The notes under the pieces were generated by a model. That model was not told where the DNA came from. It did no database searches and saw only the letters and a list, made by a program, of their open reading frames with translations. Of a stretch of DNA of 64,000 nt, positions 53,135-62,924 are shown one piece after another; the stretch's first letter is position 1; each line of letters opens with the position of its first letter. This DNA is from Ryuthela nishihirai (lineage: Eukaryota; Arthropoda; Arachnida; Araneae; Heptathelidae), in contig JAWZYU010000011.1 in NCBI GenBank assembly GCA_038380435.1, forward strand, positions 80,700,501 through 80,764,500, written 5' to 3'. The position numbers were made by a program, and so were the translations under genes.

Positions 53135-54230
53135 CTTAAAAAGCTCTAAACTAAAACAAATGATATGCACATATTTATTTTATTTAAAATGCAAAAAATA
53201 TTTAAAAAACGTAAAAAAGAATAAATATGTCAAAAATTGTTTTAATTCATCAAACGTTCACACTATTGAAATAATTATTTATAATTTAGTAGAATTAAAT
53301 AATTCCGAATTATAAATATTATAGTTATCTGTTATTAATTTCCCAACTCCAATTATTTATCCAATTATTTATTTGTATCAAATACAATAAATAATTTATT
53401 CAAAATTAGTGGCAAAACAGGACGAGTTTTATTTGTATCAGAAATATAGGACTTTTAAAGGACAGAACAAAAATATAGGTTATTAACTTGTTTCCGAATT
53501 CTTTATAAATATATTGGACAACATACCTTTATGCTGCTTTTATAGTTCTCGTTGTGTGTTTGCAGGATGCTCTCTTCCGTATAACATTGACTGTCTAAAT
53601 TCATGATACAGTATGTGGAATACAGCTACCATAAATGAATTATTTAATGATTTCCCATCCACCCCCCCATACTACTACGTCATTATGTTTGCAGTTGATT
53701 TGAGAAAATGTTCCAAATCAAGGAACCAATTTCTGGAAATGTAAAGTGAAATTTAGTGAAAACATCTTGCAATTCAAGTTTCAAGGGGACCCCCCATTGA
53801 CAACTATGAAAGAAAGTTTGTTGTGGACACCTTTGGGCTACGATTAGGGCTCCTCAAAGAACATCGTAATTGCATCCTGTCATAAAACAATTTGCAAAGT
53901 CCCTTCTCCGCATGTTTAAATGATTCCCAGGGAATTATTGTAATGTCTGGGATTTTAAATCCGTGAAAGCTGACCTTTCTGTTTCCACATTTTTAACATA
54001 TTGAGATTGCGGCTCTTCTGCAAGGTTTATCTGGTCCCCACGGTTTATTTTTGCTTTCCCCCCTTTCAACTCCTTTATGGCCATCATGTCTCCACATCTC
54101 AGAACTATAATTACTAAGAGGGTGACTTCTTTTCGATGCTACTCGGAAGCAAACTCTGAGCTGCATTATTTGTTGTTGAAAGAAAATCTAAACTGTGCAT
54201 AAGTTTCTTGAAGATGAAAAAAAGGGAAAC
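53135..54230. other. intergenic DNA, no gene recognised
   Basis: AT-rich sequence with short frames only. No member of the other repeat families was seen. Confidence 0.5.
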
Positions 54231-54453
54231 AAATATTGTTACGACAGATGAACGAGCAAGAATAAAACCATGATGTGATGTATCATTTTGATGCTTGTCT
54301 TGTGCTTCAGCGTGAGAATTTCGTCACTAACGATCGGAAGAGACAAAACTTGCATATTTAACGGTGTTAAAAAAAGAGAGAATTTAAAAGTTGTCCGTTG
54401 TGGCTGAAAGTGCATATTCATTTTTCTTTTAGTGAATTAGTATTAGGTAAATA

Positions 54454-55533
54454 CATCGAAAGGCTAAAAGTAATGGGATAAGTGCCTAATAATGGGTTGG
54501 TCCTCCTCGAGCCCTCAGCAGTACAACCACACGTCGAGGCATGGAGTCAACGAGTTGCCGGTACCGTTCTGCAGGGATGGCGTCCCACACATCCTAGAGT
54601 GGAAAACCATAATTGTGTTGCATTGGATGGTGCCGGATTCATGGATCGTAAGCTGGTTTCCATTGTGTCCCACAGATGCTCCAAGGGGTTCATATCGGAG
54701 GACCATGGGGACCAATTCATGGTGGTAAAGTCCGTGGAATGTCATCTGCGAAAATGTGCACGTATATCACACCTGTTAGCGATTATTCCAAACGGACGAG
54801 ACAGCCCAATGTAGACCACGTGAACACGCTCCACACTATCACAGAGCCGCCTCCAGCCTGAATAGTACCTTGCAGACAGGAAGGGTCCATGGCTTCACGG
54901 GGCCTACGCCACACTCTAACGCGCCCATCAGCGCGAAACGATGGAATCTTGATTTATCGGACCATGCTACCCGACGCCACTGTTCTACTGTCCAATTTCG
55001 AAGTCTTCGGGCCCATTCCAGTCGTTGAGCTCTGTGACGATGCGTAAGCAATGGGACACGAGTGGCACTTCGGCTACCATATCCGATGGAGTGCAGGTAG
55101 CGACGGACAGTCCTTTCAGAAACGTTTTCTGTTTGGTCCGCATTCAAACTGGTAGTGATTTCATGCGCTGTAGACCATTTGTTGGTCGTTACCATTCGTG
55201 AGAGCCGACGCGAGTTCCGTTCGCCAATTGCACGTGGTCACCCCGTTCACTGGTTTACGTGTGTGGAAATGCCATCAATAGAATACTGACGATAAACTCT
55301 TGACACCTGGGAAAACCGAATTCCTGCACGATCTCCGATATTGCATGACTCATCCCTCTGGCACCGACGATCAAGCCATGTTCAAAGTTAGACAACTCAC
55401 GACTCCGAAATGAATGTTGGGTTTGTAGGTTACTGCTTCGCCATTCTAAGGTTGACGTTCAACGCATCAGTTACGAGTACAGCGCGCTAGTTCTACTTTA
55501 ACTGCTATTCCCTTGACATTTGACCTCTCAGTG
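54454..55533 (-). mobile_element. Tc1-type DNA transposon inside the solo LTR
   Basis: The right end CCCTTGACATTTGACCTCTC...CAGTG at 55533 pairs with the diverged left end CATCGAAAGGCTAAAAGTAA at 54454. TA is present on both sides. About 1,080 bp. It carries one transposase fragment on the - strand and decayed text elsewhere. Confidence 0.7.
54839..55195 (-). pseudogene. Tc1 transposase, central fragment
   Basis: The frame shows a second helix-turn-helix block (VSERTVRRYLHSIGYGSRSA), then PLLTHRHRAQRLEWARR and WRRVAWSDKSRFHRF, the block with the first catalytic Asp. The rest of the catalytic region is in other frames toward 54500. It is inactive. Confidence 0.75.
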
Positions 55534-56106
55534 TATTAGGAAAGTTGTTCAAGAGACTTGGCGATGAAACCGAAGAGGCAATATTCTAGTCGAGCAAGCG
55601 ACTGACTGGCTTTAATTTCTTCATAAGAAAAGTTCATCGTCTGGTGCGTGGTGATCTTAGTATGTAAAAAGAATTGGTAAGGTTGATCTTAGAAATTTAA
55701 AAATTGTTCACAAAGGTAATTGTGCCCCTTAATGAATGTTGTAAAAAGTTTTGCTTTGTGCTTTGAATAGAGTCTGTAAGAATTGTAATACGACAATTTG
55801 AAGTATTATTGGTAGATAATGTAAAACATTATTTTGATGGTTTAGCTTCATACTGATGAAGATAAGGATTTGTGTTAGTTGAATTTATTTTATATATATG
55901 GTTTTTATACTTTTTGCAATAAATTAGTTCATTTATGAATTTTTGTTGCTGAGCATTCTTTTGAACTCACGCAGAAGATTTCCTATTAAAATTGATAACA
56001 ATATTAATAAACGAAAAACGTACGAGAGTTTTTATAAGCCGGAAAATGTGTTGTGTCAAGCTTCCAATCTGCCCGTGATTGTCGCTATTTATAAATACTA
56101 ACCTGT

Positions 56107-56285
56107 GACCGATTGGTTAACACACTAGGCTACTGATCTGAGGGATCTGGGTTCGAGCCCGGGGTAAGGCATGGATGTTGTTTTTCTGCTGAGGTCCCGT
56201 CAACCTCACAGACCTTCTACTATGGCGTATTAAACTGACAGTCTCCTGTCAAACCTCTGTGGCAAGCAGCCGTTTGAGAGGATAT
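56107..56285 (+). repeat. tRNA-derived SINE
   Basis: Near full-length copy: head GACCGATTGGTTAACACACT, CTACTGATCTGAGGGATCTG, B-box region GGTTCGAGCCCGGGGTAAGG, body TTTCTGCTGAGGTCCCGTC, tail CTCTGTGGCAAGCAGCCGTT then TGAGAGG. Confidence 0.8.
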
Positions 56286-56289
56286 TTAT

Positions 56290-57250
56290 TTCATTTTAAT
56301 ACACTTTCACAAGTGCTACGTAGCAAAAATCCTTTTTTTTTCTGAGGCTCCACGTATCATAAGGTCCTAAGCTGTAGCTTAGTTAGTTTATGCGTAAGTC
56401 CAGCCCTGGTTAATCCAGAATCTGCAGTGTTACCTAGATCTTTAGTGATGTAGTTTAAAATCTTAACGACCCCTCTCAGGTCGGGAAACATGTCCCCCAC
56501 CTAGAGAAGGCGACAGAAACTCACAGAGGTCAGACGACCTTGAAAAGTGAGTTACTGCAAAATGACTAACTTTCAGGGGAGAAAAATAATGAAATTTGTC
56601 AATATTCATTAATCTATATGCTCTGACTAAAGGATACTTAAAAGAAAAAGTTCATTACATCCGTAAAGAACCTAAAACCTATTCATAACAAAAAGTACCC
56701 ATTCTTCGATTACAGGTAGATAAGTTCAGGAAATTACCGTGTAAAATGAAACCAACAACCTATGGAGAAAAAGTGGGGATAGGCCCGAAAAAATCCTTGT
56801 TATGAATAAAACCTACATTCAAAATTTTATCTATGCATAATTATATCAATTAATATCACTACTCTATCACAATTATCACTACTCTAAAAAATTCAGTCTA
56901 GAAAAGTCAGATCTCGCTGCAGATTAAAAATTGGCTTTATTTTATTAAGATGACACGAGACAGATTGCATTACAATGGCAAGAATATAATTTTAGCGAAA
57001 TGGCATAAATATAGCTTGTAACAGATGACGATTTTATTAACACAGGAATTTATTATTTTGTATTTATTCTTGAAAATAAATGATATCAATTAAAATTATT
57101 TAGTTGATTTTTATTTTGGGATGATAATATAATAATCTCCCTTGACCCTATACCACTATTACTTTATGGGACGGGTGTGTCTGTCTGTAGCGCATCAAAC
57201 ACATAATCTGCTGTTAACAGCTTTTAGATTTATCTCTATATAACTCCCCG
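56290..57250. other. AT-rich intergenic DNA, nothing recognised
   Basis: No open frame or repeat could be supported here. Confidence 0.5.
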
Positions 57251-57254
57251 CCAT

Positions 57255-57535
57255 ACCTTCGATCAGTAGAGGACATCGATGGGCTTGAAAAGGCCGTCGT
57301 CCGTCGGATGGGACGGTAAACCGTGGATCCGTCTGCGGGAGAGCCATATCCTGTGCACGTTAAAGAACACGCTGGATTGCCTTCCCGGGAGGCTACCATC
57401 TGTCTCCCAGCAGCTCCCCAGTGGGTCCCCTTCCCAAATCTTCTCTGAGCCCTTGGGGTCTTTGTGACCTGCCATTTAGCCCATTGTGTGCAAAAAAGTG
57501 CCGCTCAGAGGTAAAACACCCCAACCCAACTGCTA
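57255..57535 (+). repeat. broadly dispersed SINE-like repeat, copy 3
   Basis: Clearest copy. It contains CGTCCGTCGGATGGGACGGT, AAACCGTGG, CACGTTAAAGAACACGCTGG, CCAGCAGCTCCCCAGTGGGT, TTTGTGACCTGCCATTTAGC, CCATTGTGTGCAAAAAAGTG and a CTCTGAGGT-like tail region. Short open frames on both strands here are artefacts. Confidence 0.65.
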
Positions 57536-57814
57536 CTCCATAATATTGTTACAGATTTTTAGTTGTATTTGAATATTTGGCAACCGAGCGTGAATTCGAA
57601 ATAAATAAACAGGCTATAAATAAACTGATTTAATAACCTCAGCAAATAAACTGATTTAATAACCTAAGCAAATGAACTATAAGCAAAATAAACTTACGTA
57701 AATTATTACTAGAACAGGTTGAGTGTTATTACCTGTGGAGCGGGCCAGTTCGTCTGCCCGCTCGTTCCCTTCATGACCTACATGTGCCTTGATCCAGGAG
57801 AAGAACCGTCGGTC

Positions 57815-58775
57815 TTAGAGAAGCTGGTTTGTCGTACAGAGATGTGGCCAACTTTGTTGGCCGCAATCCCAACACCATTGTACACGTATGGCGCCAGTGG
57901 GTTCAAGATGGATCCAGAACATGCCAACAAGGATCGAGAAGACGACGTATGATCAGGGAGCGACAGGACTGCCATTTGCGACGCATGGCACTGCGTGACA
58001 GATTCGCAACTGCAATGCAACTGCAAAGGGACTGGCAACAGGTAACACATCGAATATCAATCGGGCGGACGGTAAACAACAGGCTTTTACGGTTTTCATT
58101 GCGAGCCTATCGTCCGACACTGCGTTTCTCCCTCACATCTGCCCTCATGCAAGCACATCTTCAGTGGTGTCGTCTCAGACAGAACTGGAACGAACAAGAG
58201 GGGAGTACCGTGGTGTTTAGTGACGAATCTCGTTTTGTCTTGGTCTGCACGACGGTAGACAACGTGTTTGCCCTCATCCAGGAAAAAGGAATGTCACCCA
58301 GTGGGTGCGACATTGTCACACAGCTCCAGCATCTGGTGTCTTGGTGCGTCTTTATCTAAATATATTATTTGGACATCTCGGTCAGAAATGGTCATCATAA
58401 GAGGATCTCTAACTGCCCAACGATATATTACTAGCATTTTGCAGCCAGTGGCTTTCCCATTTGTTTACCAGCACGGAACCTTTTACCAGCAAGATAACCC
58501 ACACAGCCCGCATTAGTCTGCAGTACCTACACGAGCAAAACGTTCAGGTGCTACCATAGCCAACACGCTCGCCGGACCTTTCACCTATTTAACACGTCTG
58601 GGACATGATGAGCAGACAGCTCCAACAACACCCAAGAGGTGCGCCAACCACTGTCGCTGAAATTGAACAGCGACTTCGCGCTTTTTGGAGTTGTATCCAT
58701 CAGAAGGACTTTATAGAGCTGTACGATGGCCTTTCCCGCCGTGTTCATGAATGCATTGCTGAGCAGACCGGGTAG
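57815..58775 (+). pseudogene. Tc1-like transposase remnant
   Basis: 57829-58359 shows a helix-turn-helix part (MSYRDVANFVGRNPNTIVHV then WRQWVQDG), a second one (HRISIGRTVNNRLL) and VVFSDESRFVL with the first catalytic Asp. After frameshifts, 58460-58500 gives FYQQDNPHSPH with the second Asp, and 58570-58770 gives RSPDLSPI then HVWDMMSRQLQQHPRGAPTT. The codon expected for the third catalytic residue, Glu, is TAA at 58590-58592. Clear terminal inverted repeats were not found. Confidence 0.75.
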
Positions 58776-58789
58776 ATAAAGTGGTAATT

Positions 58790-59650
58790 TTCCATATTTT
58801 TTTTCGTCAACAATCAGATACTAGACGACAGGAATGGGAACTGTTCAGAGACACACCTCCTTGGCTGTTACATTCGCGCTTATTGTCACGTTCACGACTT
58901 CAACAACGCAACCCTTACTGCAGGGACCCCGAAGGACATTGTCGCCCACCCTATTATTAGTCTTACCTGTCTAAGTAACAGGTCACGCGTCGACTATAAT
59001 TATTTTCCCTACAGAACCACCCTCGAAGCAATTCGGACACAGCGACTATTCAGAGACATGCTTCCTTCAAGAGCATTGTCGTAGGGAGCTGTTAGCTCCC
59101 AGAATAGGAATGACACTCAAGAAACAATAAGAGCGATAGAACCAACCTTTCAATACTGACAAGAGTTACGACATTTTCACTGATGATATCGCGTTTAGAG
59201 AACAACCGTGTAAACCGTTCGTGGGAATCCTTTTCTTTCTTTCTCTCAACTTGTCCTCGGATTTATCTCTAGCCACTAGGCGTGTCTAACAAACCCATAA
59301 ATGTAATAGTTAGGAGTCTACACAGAGCGATATGAGGATGGTTCAAGGCTTGATCGAAAGATATGGGATACAAGAGAAGCTCAGGAAGGACGTAATTAAA
59401 CAATCTTGGCCGAAGCGGAACAGGGAGGTCAGCTTCCAGGGGAGACTGGAAAAGGCTCAGCTGCTGGTACCTTCCCAAATCCTATATATATTGTTTTGCT
59501 TCTGCTTAGGTTACATTTTGCACGTGAATTTTTTTGGTGCTTCCAGTTCAATGAAATTCTGTAGGATGCAGGATGGAGCAAGCGTGACCTGGAAAAGGTG
59601 ATCATGAACAAATTTTATTGAGGCACGTTGTGAAGATTTTTTTAAATGCC
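58790..59650. other. intergenic DNA, no gene recognised
   Basis: Unassigned sequence, possibly including transposon remains after the transposase. Short frames (59269-59611) have no domain. Confidence 0.4.
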
Positions 59651-59705
59651 TCATGTACAGTCGCTCAAAAAAGTATCCAAACACCAGGGTTGATTTAAGA
59701 ATTTT

Positions 59706-59767
59706 AGAAATTAGTGATCTGGCAACGTTCGTGTCGTGACACGGACGTTGCCAGATCACTAATTTCT
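59706..59767. repeat. near-perfect 30-bp-arm palindrome
   Basis: Arms 59706-59735 and 59738-59767 are complementary except for one position, with a 2-bp centre. They include GATCTGGCAACG. Confidence 0.85.
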
Positions 59768-59804
59768 GAAAAAATCGTTGCCAGATATTTTTTCTGAATT
59801 CTGT

Positions 59805-59945
59805 TCGAGCCCCGGATTTAGGCATGGATGTGTGTATCGTTTTTCTGCTGAGGTCCTGCCATCCTCTCAGATCTCCTACTGTGGCATATAAACTGACAGG
59901 CTCCTGTCAGACCTCTGTGGCAAGCAGCTGCTTGAGGGGGTATTG
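59805..59945 (+). repeat. tRNA-derived SINE, 5' truncated, inside MITE
   Basis: It starts in the B-box region (GTTCGAGCCCCGGATTTAGG) and continues with TTTCTGCTGAGGTCCTGCC, CTCTGTGGCAAGCAGCTGCT and TGAGGGGG. Confidence 0.8.
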
Positions 59946-60029
59946 TAATCAACCATGGTGTTCGGATACTTTTTTGAGCGACTGTACAAAGTACATCTAG
60001 CGTTCTTTAAAATATTATGTCCATCAGAA

Positions 60030-61780
60030 TAGGATTAATAATTCTTAGATTCTATGAAGAAGTTGACTATCGTGCAAAAATTGAATAATTTTTTTGAATA
60101 TTTTAATTCTTCTCTGATTATCTGGATTGGCCAATAAATTTCGAAGGGTCATCTCTGAGATCTGTAAATTATATAAATGTGAGAACAACAAGTTTCTTTC
60201 TTCTTGGTATCTTGGGCAATTTAATAAAACATGGACTATATTCTCTCTGCTGTTACATTGACTGCAGTTAGGAGAATTTATTCTTTTGAATTTGTATAAG
60301 GTATTATTGAGGACGCAATGTCCAATTCTAAGTCTTGTTATTACTTATTTGCTGTTTTGTGTTAAGAGAGTTGGGTTTCATATTTGTTATTTTATTCTCA
60401 AGATTTCTTCTGTAGTTGAATTCATTGCTTGAAGTGGAGGTGAAGTTATCTTCTTTGGTTCTTTGGAGATGTTCCTTGATTTTGTTGGTAATCATTATAT
60501 GATGAGTGGGAATGTTAATAATTTTGCTGGTGTTGATGATATCTTTGGCCATTTGGTCAGCAATTTCGTTTCCAAGGATTCCTGAATGGCTGGGTATCCA
60601 TTGTAAGAAGTATTGATTTTTATTTTTGATGTTCAGGAGGTGGATATTTGTATAAATTTCATTTATTATTTGTGGATGTATGGTTTACTCAGCATGAGTG
60701 GTTAGTGATTCCAGGGCTGATTTGCTATCAGAAAGGATTATGAAATTTGTTTGTTTTTCATATTTTGTCCATTTGATTGCTTCATGGATGGCTTCTAATT
60801 CAGCTATGTGATTGTGGTGTCATTATTCAGTATGAAATTTGTCTTGTAATTTTCGTCTGGAATATAATATGCTCCACTATCTTGTTTTGTCTCTGGATTG
60901 TATGAGCCATCTGTGTATATCTGTTTGTATTGAGGATATTTTTCTTTGATTTCCATATGTGTTCGGCTTTGAATCTCTTATATGGAATGATTACTTTTTT
61001 TATTGATGCCTTCTATGCAGAGTTTTATTTGGGTCTATGATACTTCCAGGGGGGGAGGGGGTGGTTGGGGATAAAGGATAGTGTGGTTGGCATTTTTTTA
61101 TTTCATTTTACATGGGATGATTTTTTTATCTCTGTTGCAATACTGTTATTTATTTTGCTATCTATTTTCTTTTTGATGTGGTGAGAATTATGCTTCATTG
61201 TTATTCTGGCATAGCATTTAATTAATTGTGTTTGTCGTCTCATGGTGAATATAGTAGCATCAGTTTCAGCCAGGATAGATAATACAGGACTACCTGTAAG
61301 CTTGCCTGAGCATGCTCTCAAGCATTTGTTTTGAGGAGCGTTCAATTTTTTTATGTTACTCTTGGAGACTTTGGACATTACTAATATGCCATAGTCCATT
61401 TTTGGTTTGATGATGGCATTAAGCAATTTGAGAAGGTTTGCTGGAAGACTCCCCCATGTGGTGCTGCCCAGGCATTTAATAAGCTGCAGTTGTTTTTTCC
61501 TTTTTCAATAATGTGGTTGATATGTGGGCTCCAGGTGAGTTTGGAGTCAATAATCATACCAAGGATTTTTCCCCTTGACTTGTTGTATAACTTGATTGTT
61601 TATTTTTACTTGATATGTTGGTATTTTCTTAGTGTAAGGTCTGTAGAAGGGAAGTACAGCTGATTTGTTAGCTGCAATTTTTATTTTCCACTGGTCACAA
61701 TATTTTTCCACATGGCTCAATATCTTTTGAATTTTAGATTCGTTGCGGCAATGTGTCACATCTCTTCAGTCCTCGTAAGG
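60030..61780 (-). pseudogene. I-like non-LTR retrotransposon 3' part: RT end, RNase H, Cys motif
   Basis: Read from 61759 leftward: an RT palm-end block (SHVEKYCDQWKIKIAANKSA), the post-RT region (LNAIIKPKMDYGILVMSKVS, LNAPQNKCLRACSGKLTGSP), then RNase H pieces (HIAELEAIHEAIKW, IILSDSKSALESL, GILGNEIADQMAKD), and close to 60250 a Cys block with CSQCNSRENIVHVLLNC. RNase H after RT is typical of I-group elements. Frame breaks are frequent and the 5' part is missing. Confidence 0.7.
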
Positions 61781-61789
61781 ATGGGGCAA

Positions 61790-61990
61790 CCAATAAAATT
61801 CGTTGCCCCATCCTAGGATATCGAACTCTTCACCGACCCAAGTTAGGACGGCACTGGAGGGAAACCTAGTAACAGAAACTTAGGAGAACTTCTCTCCAAC
61901 GGTAGTGAAGGGGGAAAAGGGGGGCTGCCAATAAAATTCGTAGCCCCATCCTAGGATGTCGAACTCTTCACCGACAGTGGAAGACCAAGT
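61790..61990 (+). repeat. direct duplication, about 135-bp spacing
   Basis: CCAATAAAATTCGTTGCCCC...ATCCTAGGAT.TCGAACTCTT...CACCGAC occurs at 61791-61840 and at 61929-61977 with two or three differences. The following AGTTAGGACGGCACTGG/AGTTAAGACACCACTGG blocks are also related. This may be a terminal or subterminal part of the pogo-type element downstream. Confidence 0.7.
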
Positions 61991-62224
61991 TAAGACACCA
62001 CTGGGGGAAAGAAATAGGGGAAGTAAACAACACTCCAGAAAAAAATCTGTAGTCATGGTCCCTCAAGCTTCCAGCGACCATGCAGCGATGACGTCATTTC
62101 GGATACGCCCCTCCTAAAAAAGTAGGAAACCTAGCAACAGAAAGCATCCAGCGAACACACAGAGGAAGGAGGGAATGAAATTTTCCGCTCCCCTTCCAAA
62201 GAGTAATCTTTACTACTGATCTAC

Positions 62225-62692
62225 ATGTTGGCAAGAGCTTTTGAAGAAATTCCTCGCACAACATTTTTGAAGTGGTGGAGGAAACTTTGGCCCGAAGTTG
62301 AAAACTGTGTAGAAAGTACAAAAGACGACAACACGAAAGTATCGAATGAGCCTGTGCCTGCCGAAGATATTACGGATAATGACAATATTTCGCTGCTTAG
62401 TGACTTTAAAATGATGCCTGGATGTGACACACTTGAAGAAGATGACATGGAAAGATGGTTAAAAGGTTATGAACAGTTGGAAAATGAAACACTGAATGAT
62501 GACGAAATTATCAATGCAGTCTGCCAAGAAGGGAACGGAGAAGAAGCGGAGAATGAAGAAGAAAAGAAGGAGGGGAAAGTTAGCCATATTGAAGGAAAAG
62601 ATGCTTTTGATGTTTCAGTAAGATACATTGAACAACAACAGGCCTCATCTGCGATTGATGTGATGATTATTAAAAAATGGCAAGACTTTTAA
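62225..62692 (+). pseudogene. pogo/Tigger transposase C-terminal tail
   Basis: The 155-codon frame begins FEEIPRTTFLKWWRKLWPEV, the block after the DDE domain in pogo/Tigger (jerky-like) transposases, continues with a long acidic region (EEAENEEEKKEGK) and ends with VSVRYIEQQQASSAIDVMII, as these proteins do. The HTH and DDE parts are absent upstream, so this is the 3' end of a truncated or internally deleted element. ATG at 62225 is not a native start. Confidence 0.65.
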
Positions 62693-62839
62693 GGTAAAAA
62701 AGTGTTAAATTCAAAGAAACAAAAGAAAATCACGGACTTTTTCAAGTGAGTAAATCGTTAATATTGTACAACAAATTACTAATTAAAATACAGTACAGTT
62801 AGTATATATGTCATTTCCCTTTTTTATTTGTTTTCTGAC

Positions 62840-62921
62840 AGAATTTTCGAATTAACCGGCCTTTCGTTCATCCGGCAAGGGCTCACGTCCCATAAGGGCC
62901 AGATAAGAGGTATTCTGCTGT
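62840..62921 (+). repeat. pogo/Tigger 3' terminal inverted repeat
   Basis: Text from GAATTAACCGGCCTTTCGTT through CCGGCAAGGG to GGGCCAGATAAGAGGTATTC and TGCTGTA resembles the Tigger terminal repeat with AGATAAGAGGT near the tip. It directly precedes RTE copy 3, so the element ends at about 62921. Confidence 0.6.
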
Positions 62922-62924
62922 ACT

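Larger units (their letters stand above)
54237..56000 (+). mobile_element. solo LTR of a related Gypsy family, split by Tc1
   Basis: It begins TGTTACGACAGATGAACG, like the LTRs at 46598 and 52490, and ends near GATAACA, with ATAT on both sides (54233-54236 and 56001-56004). The 3' part has TTTTTGCAATAAATTAGTTC and TGAACTCACG like those LTRs. Without the Tc1 insertion it is about 680 bp, close to the 641-720 bp LTRs. Sequence divergence from the full element is considerable. Confidence 0.65.
59658..59984 (+). mobile_element. Tc1/mariner-type MITE carrying a SINE fragment
   Basis: Ends CAGTCGCTCAAAAAAGTATC (59658) and GATACTTTTTTGAGCGACTG (ending at 59984) are perfect inverted repeats flanked by TA. 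Inside are a near-perfect palindrome (59706-59767) and a 5'-truncated SINE (59805-59945). Total 327 bp, no coding. Confidence 0.85.

Noticed and set aside
56107..56170. tRNA gene suggested by good A- and B-box sequences
   Set aside because: The same sequence recurs in many SINE copies with a common body and tail; it is a SINE head, not a tRNA gene.
62225..62692. Host gene with acidic domain
   Set aside because: The order of the KWWRKLWP block, acidic region and final helix matches the tail of pogo/Tigger transposases, and a Tigger-like terminal repeat follows.
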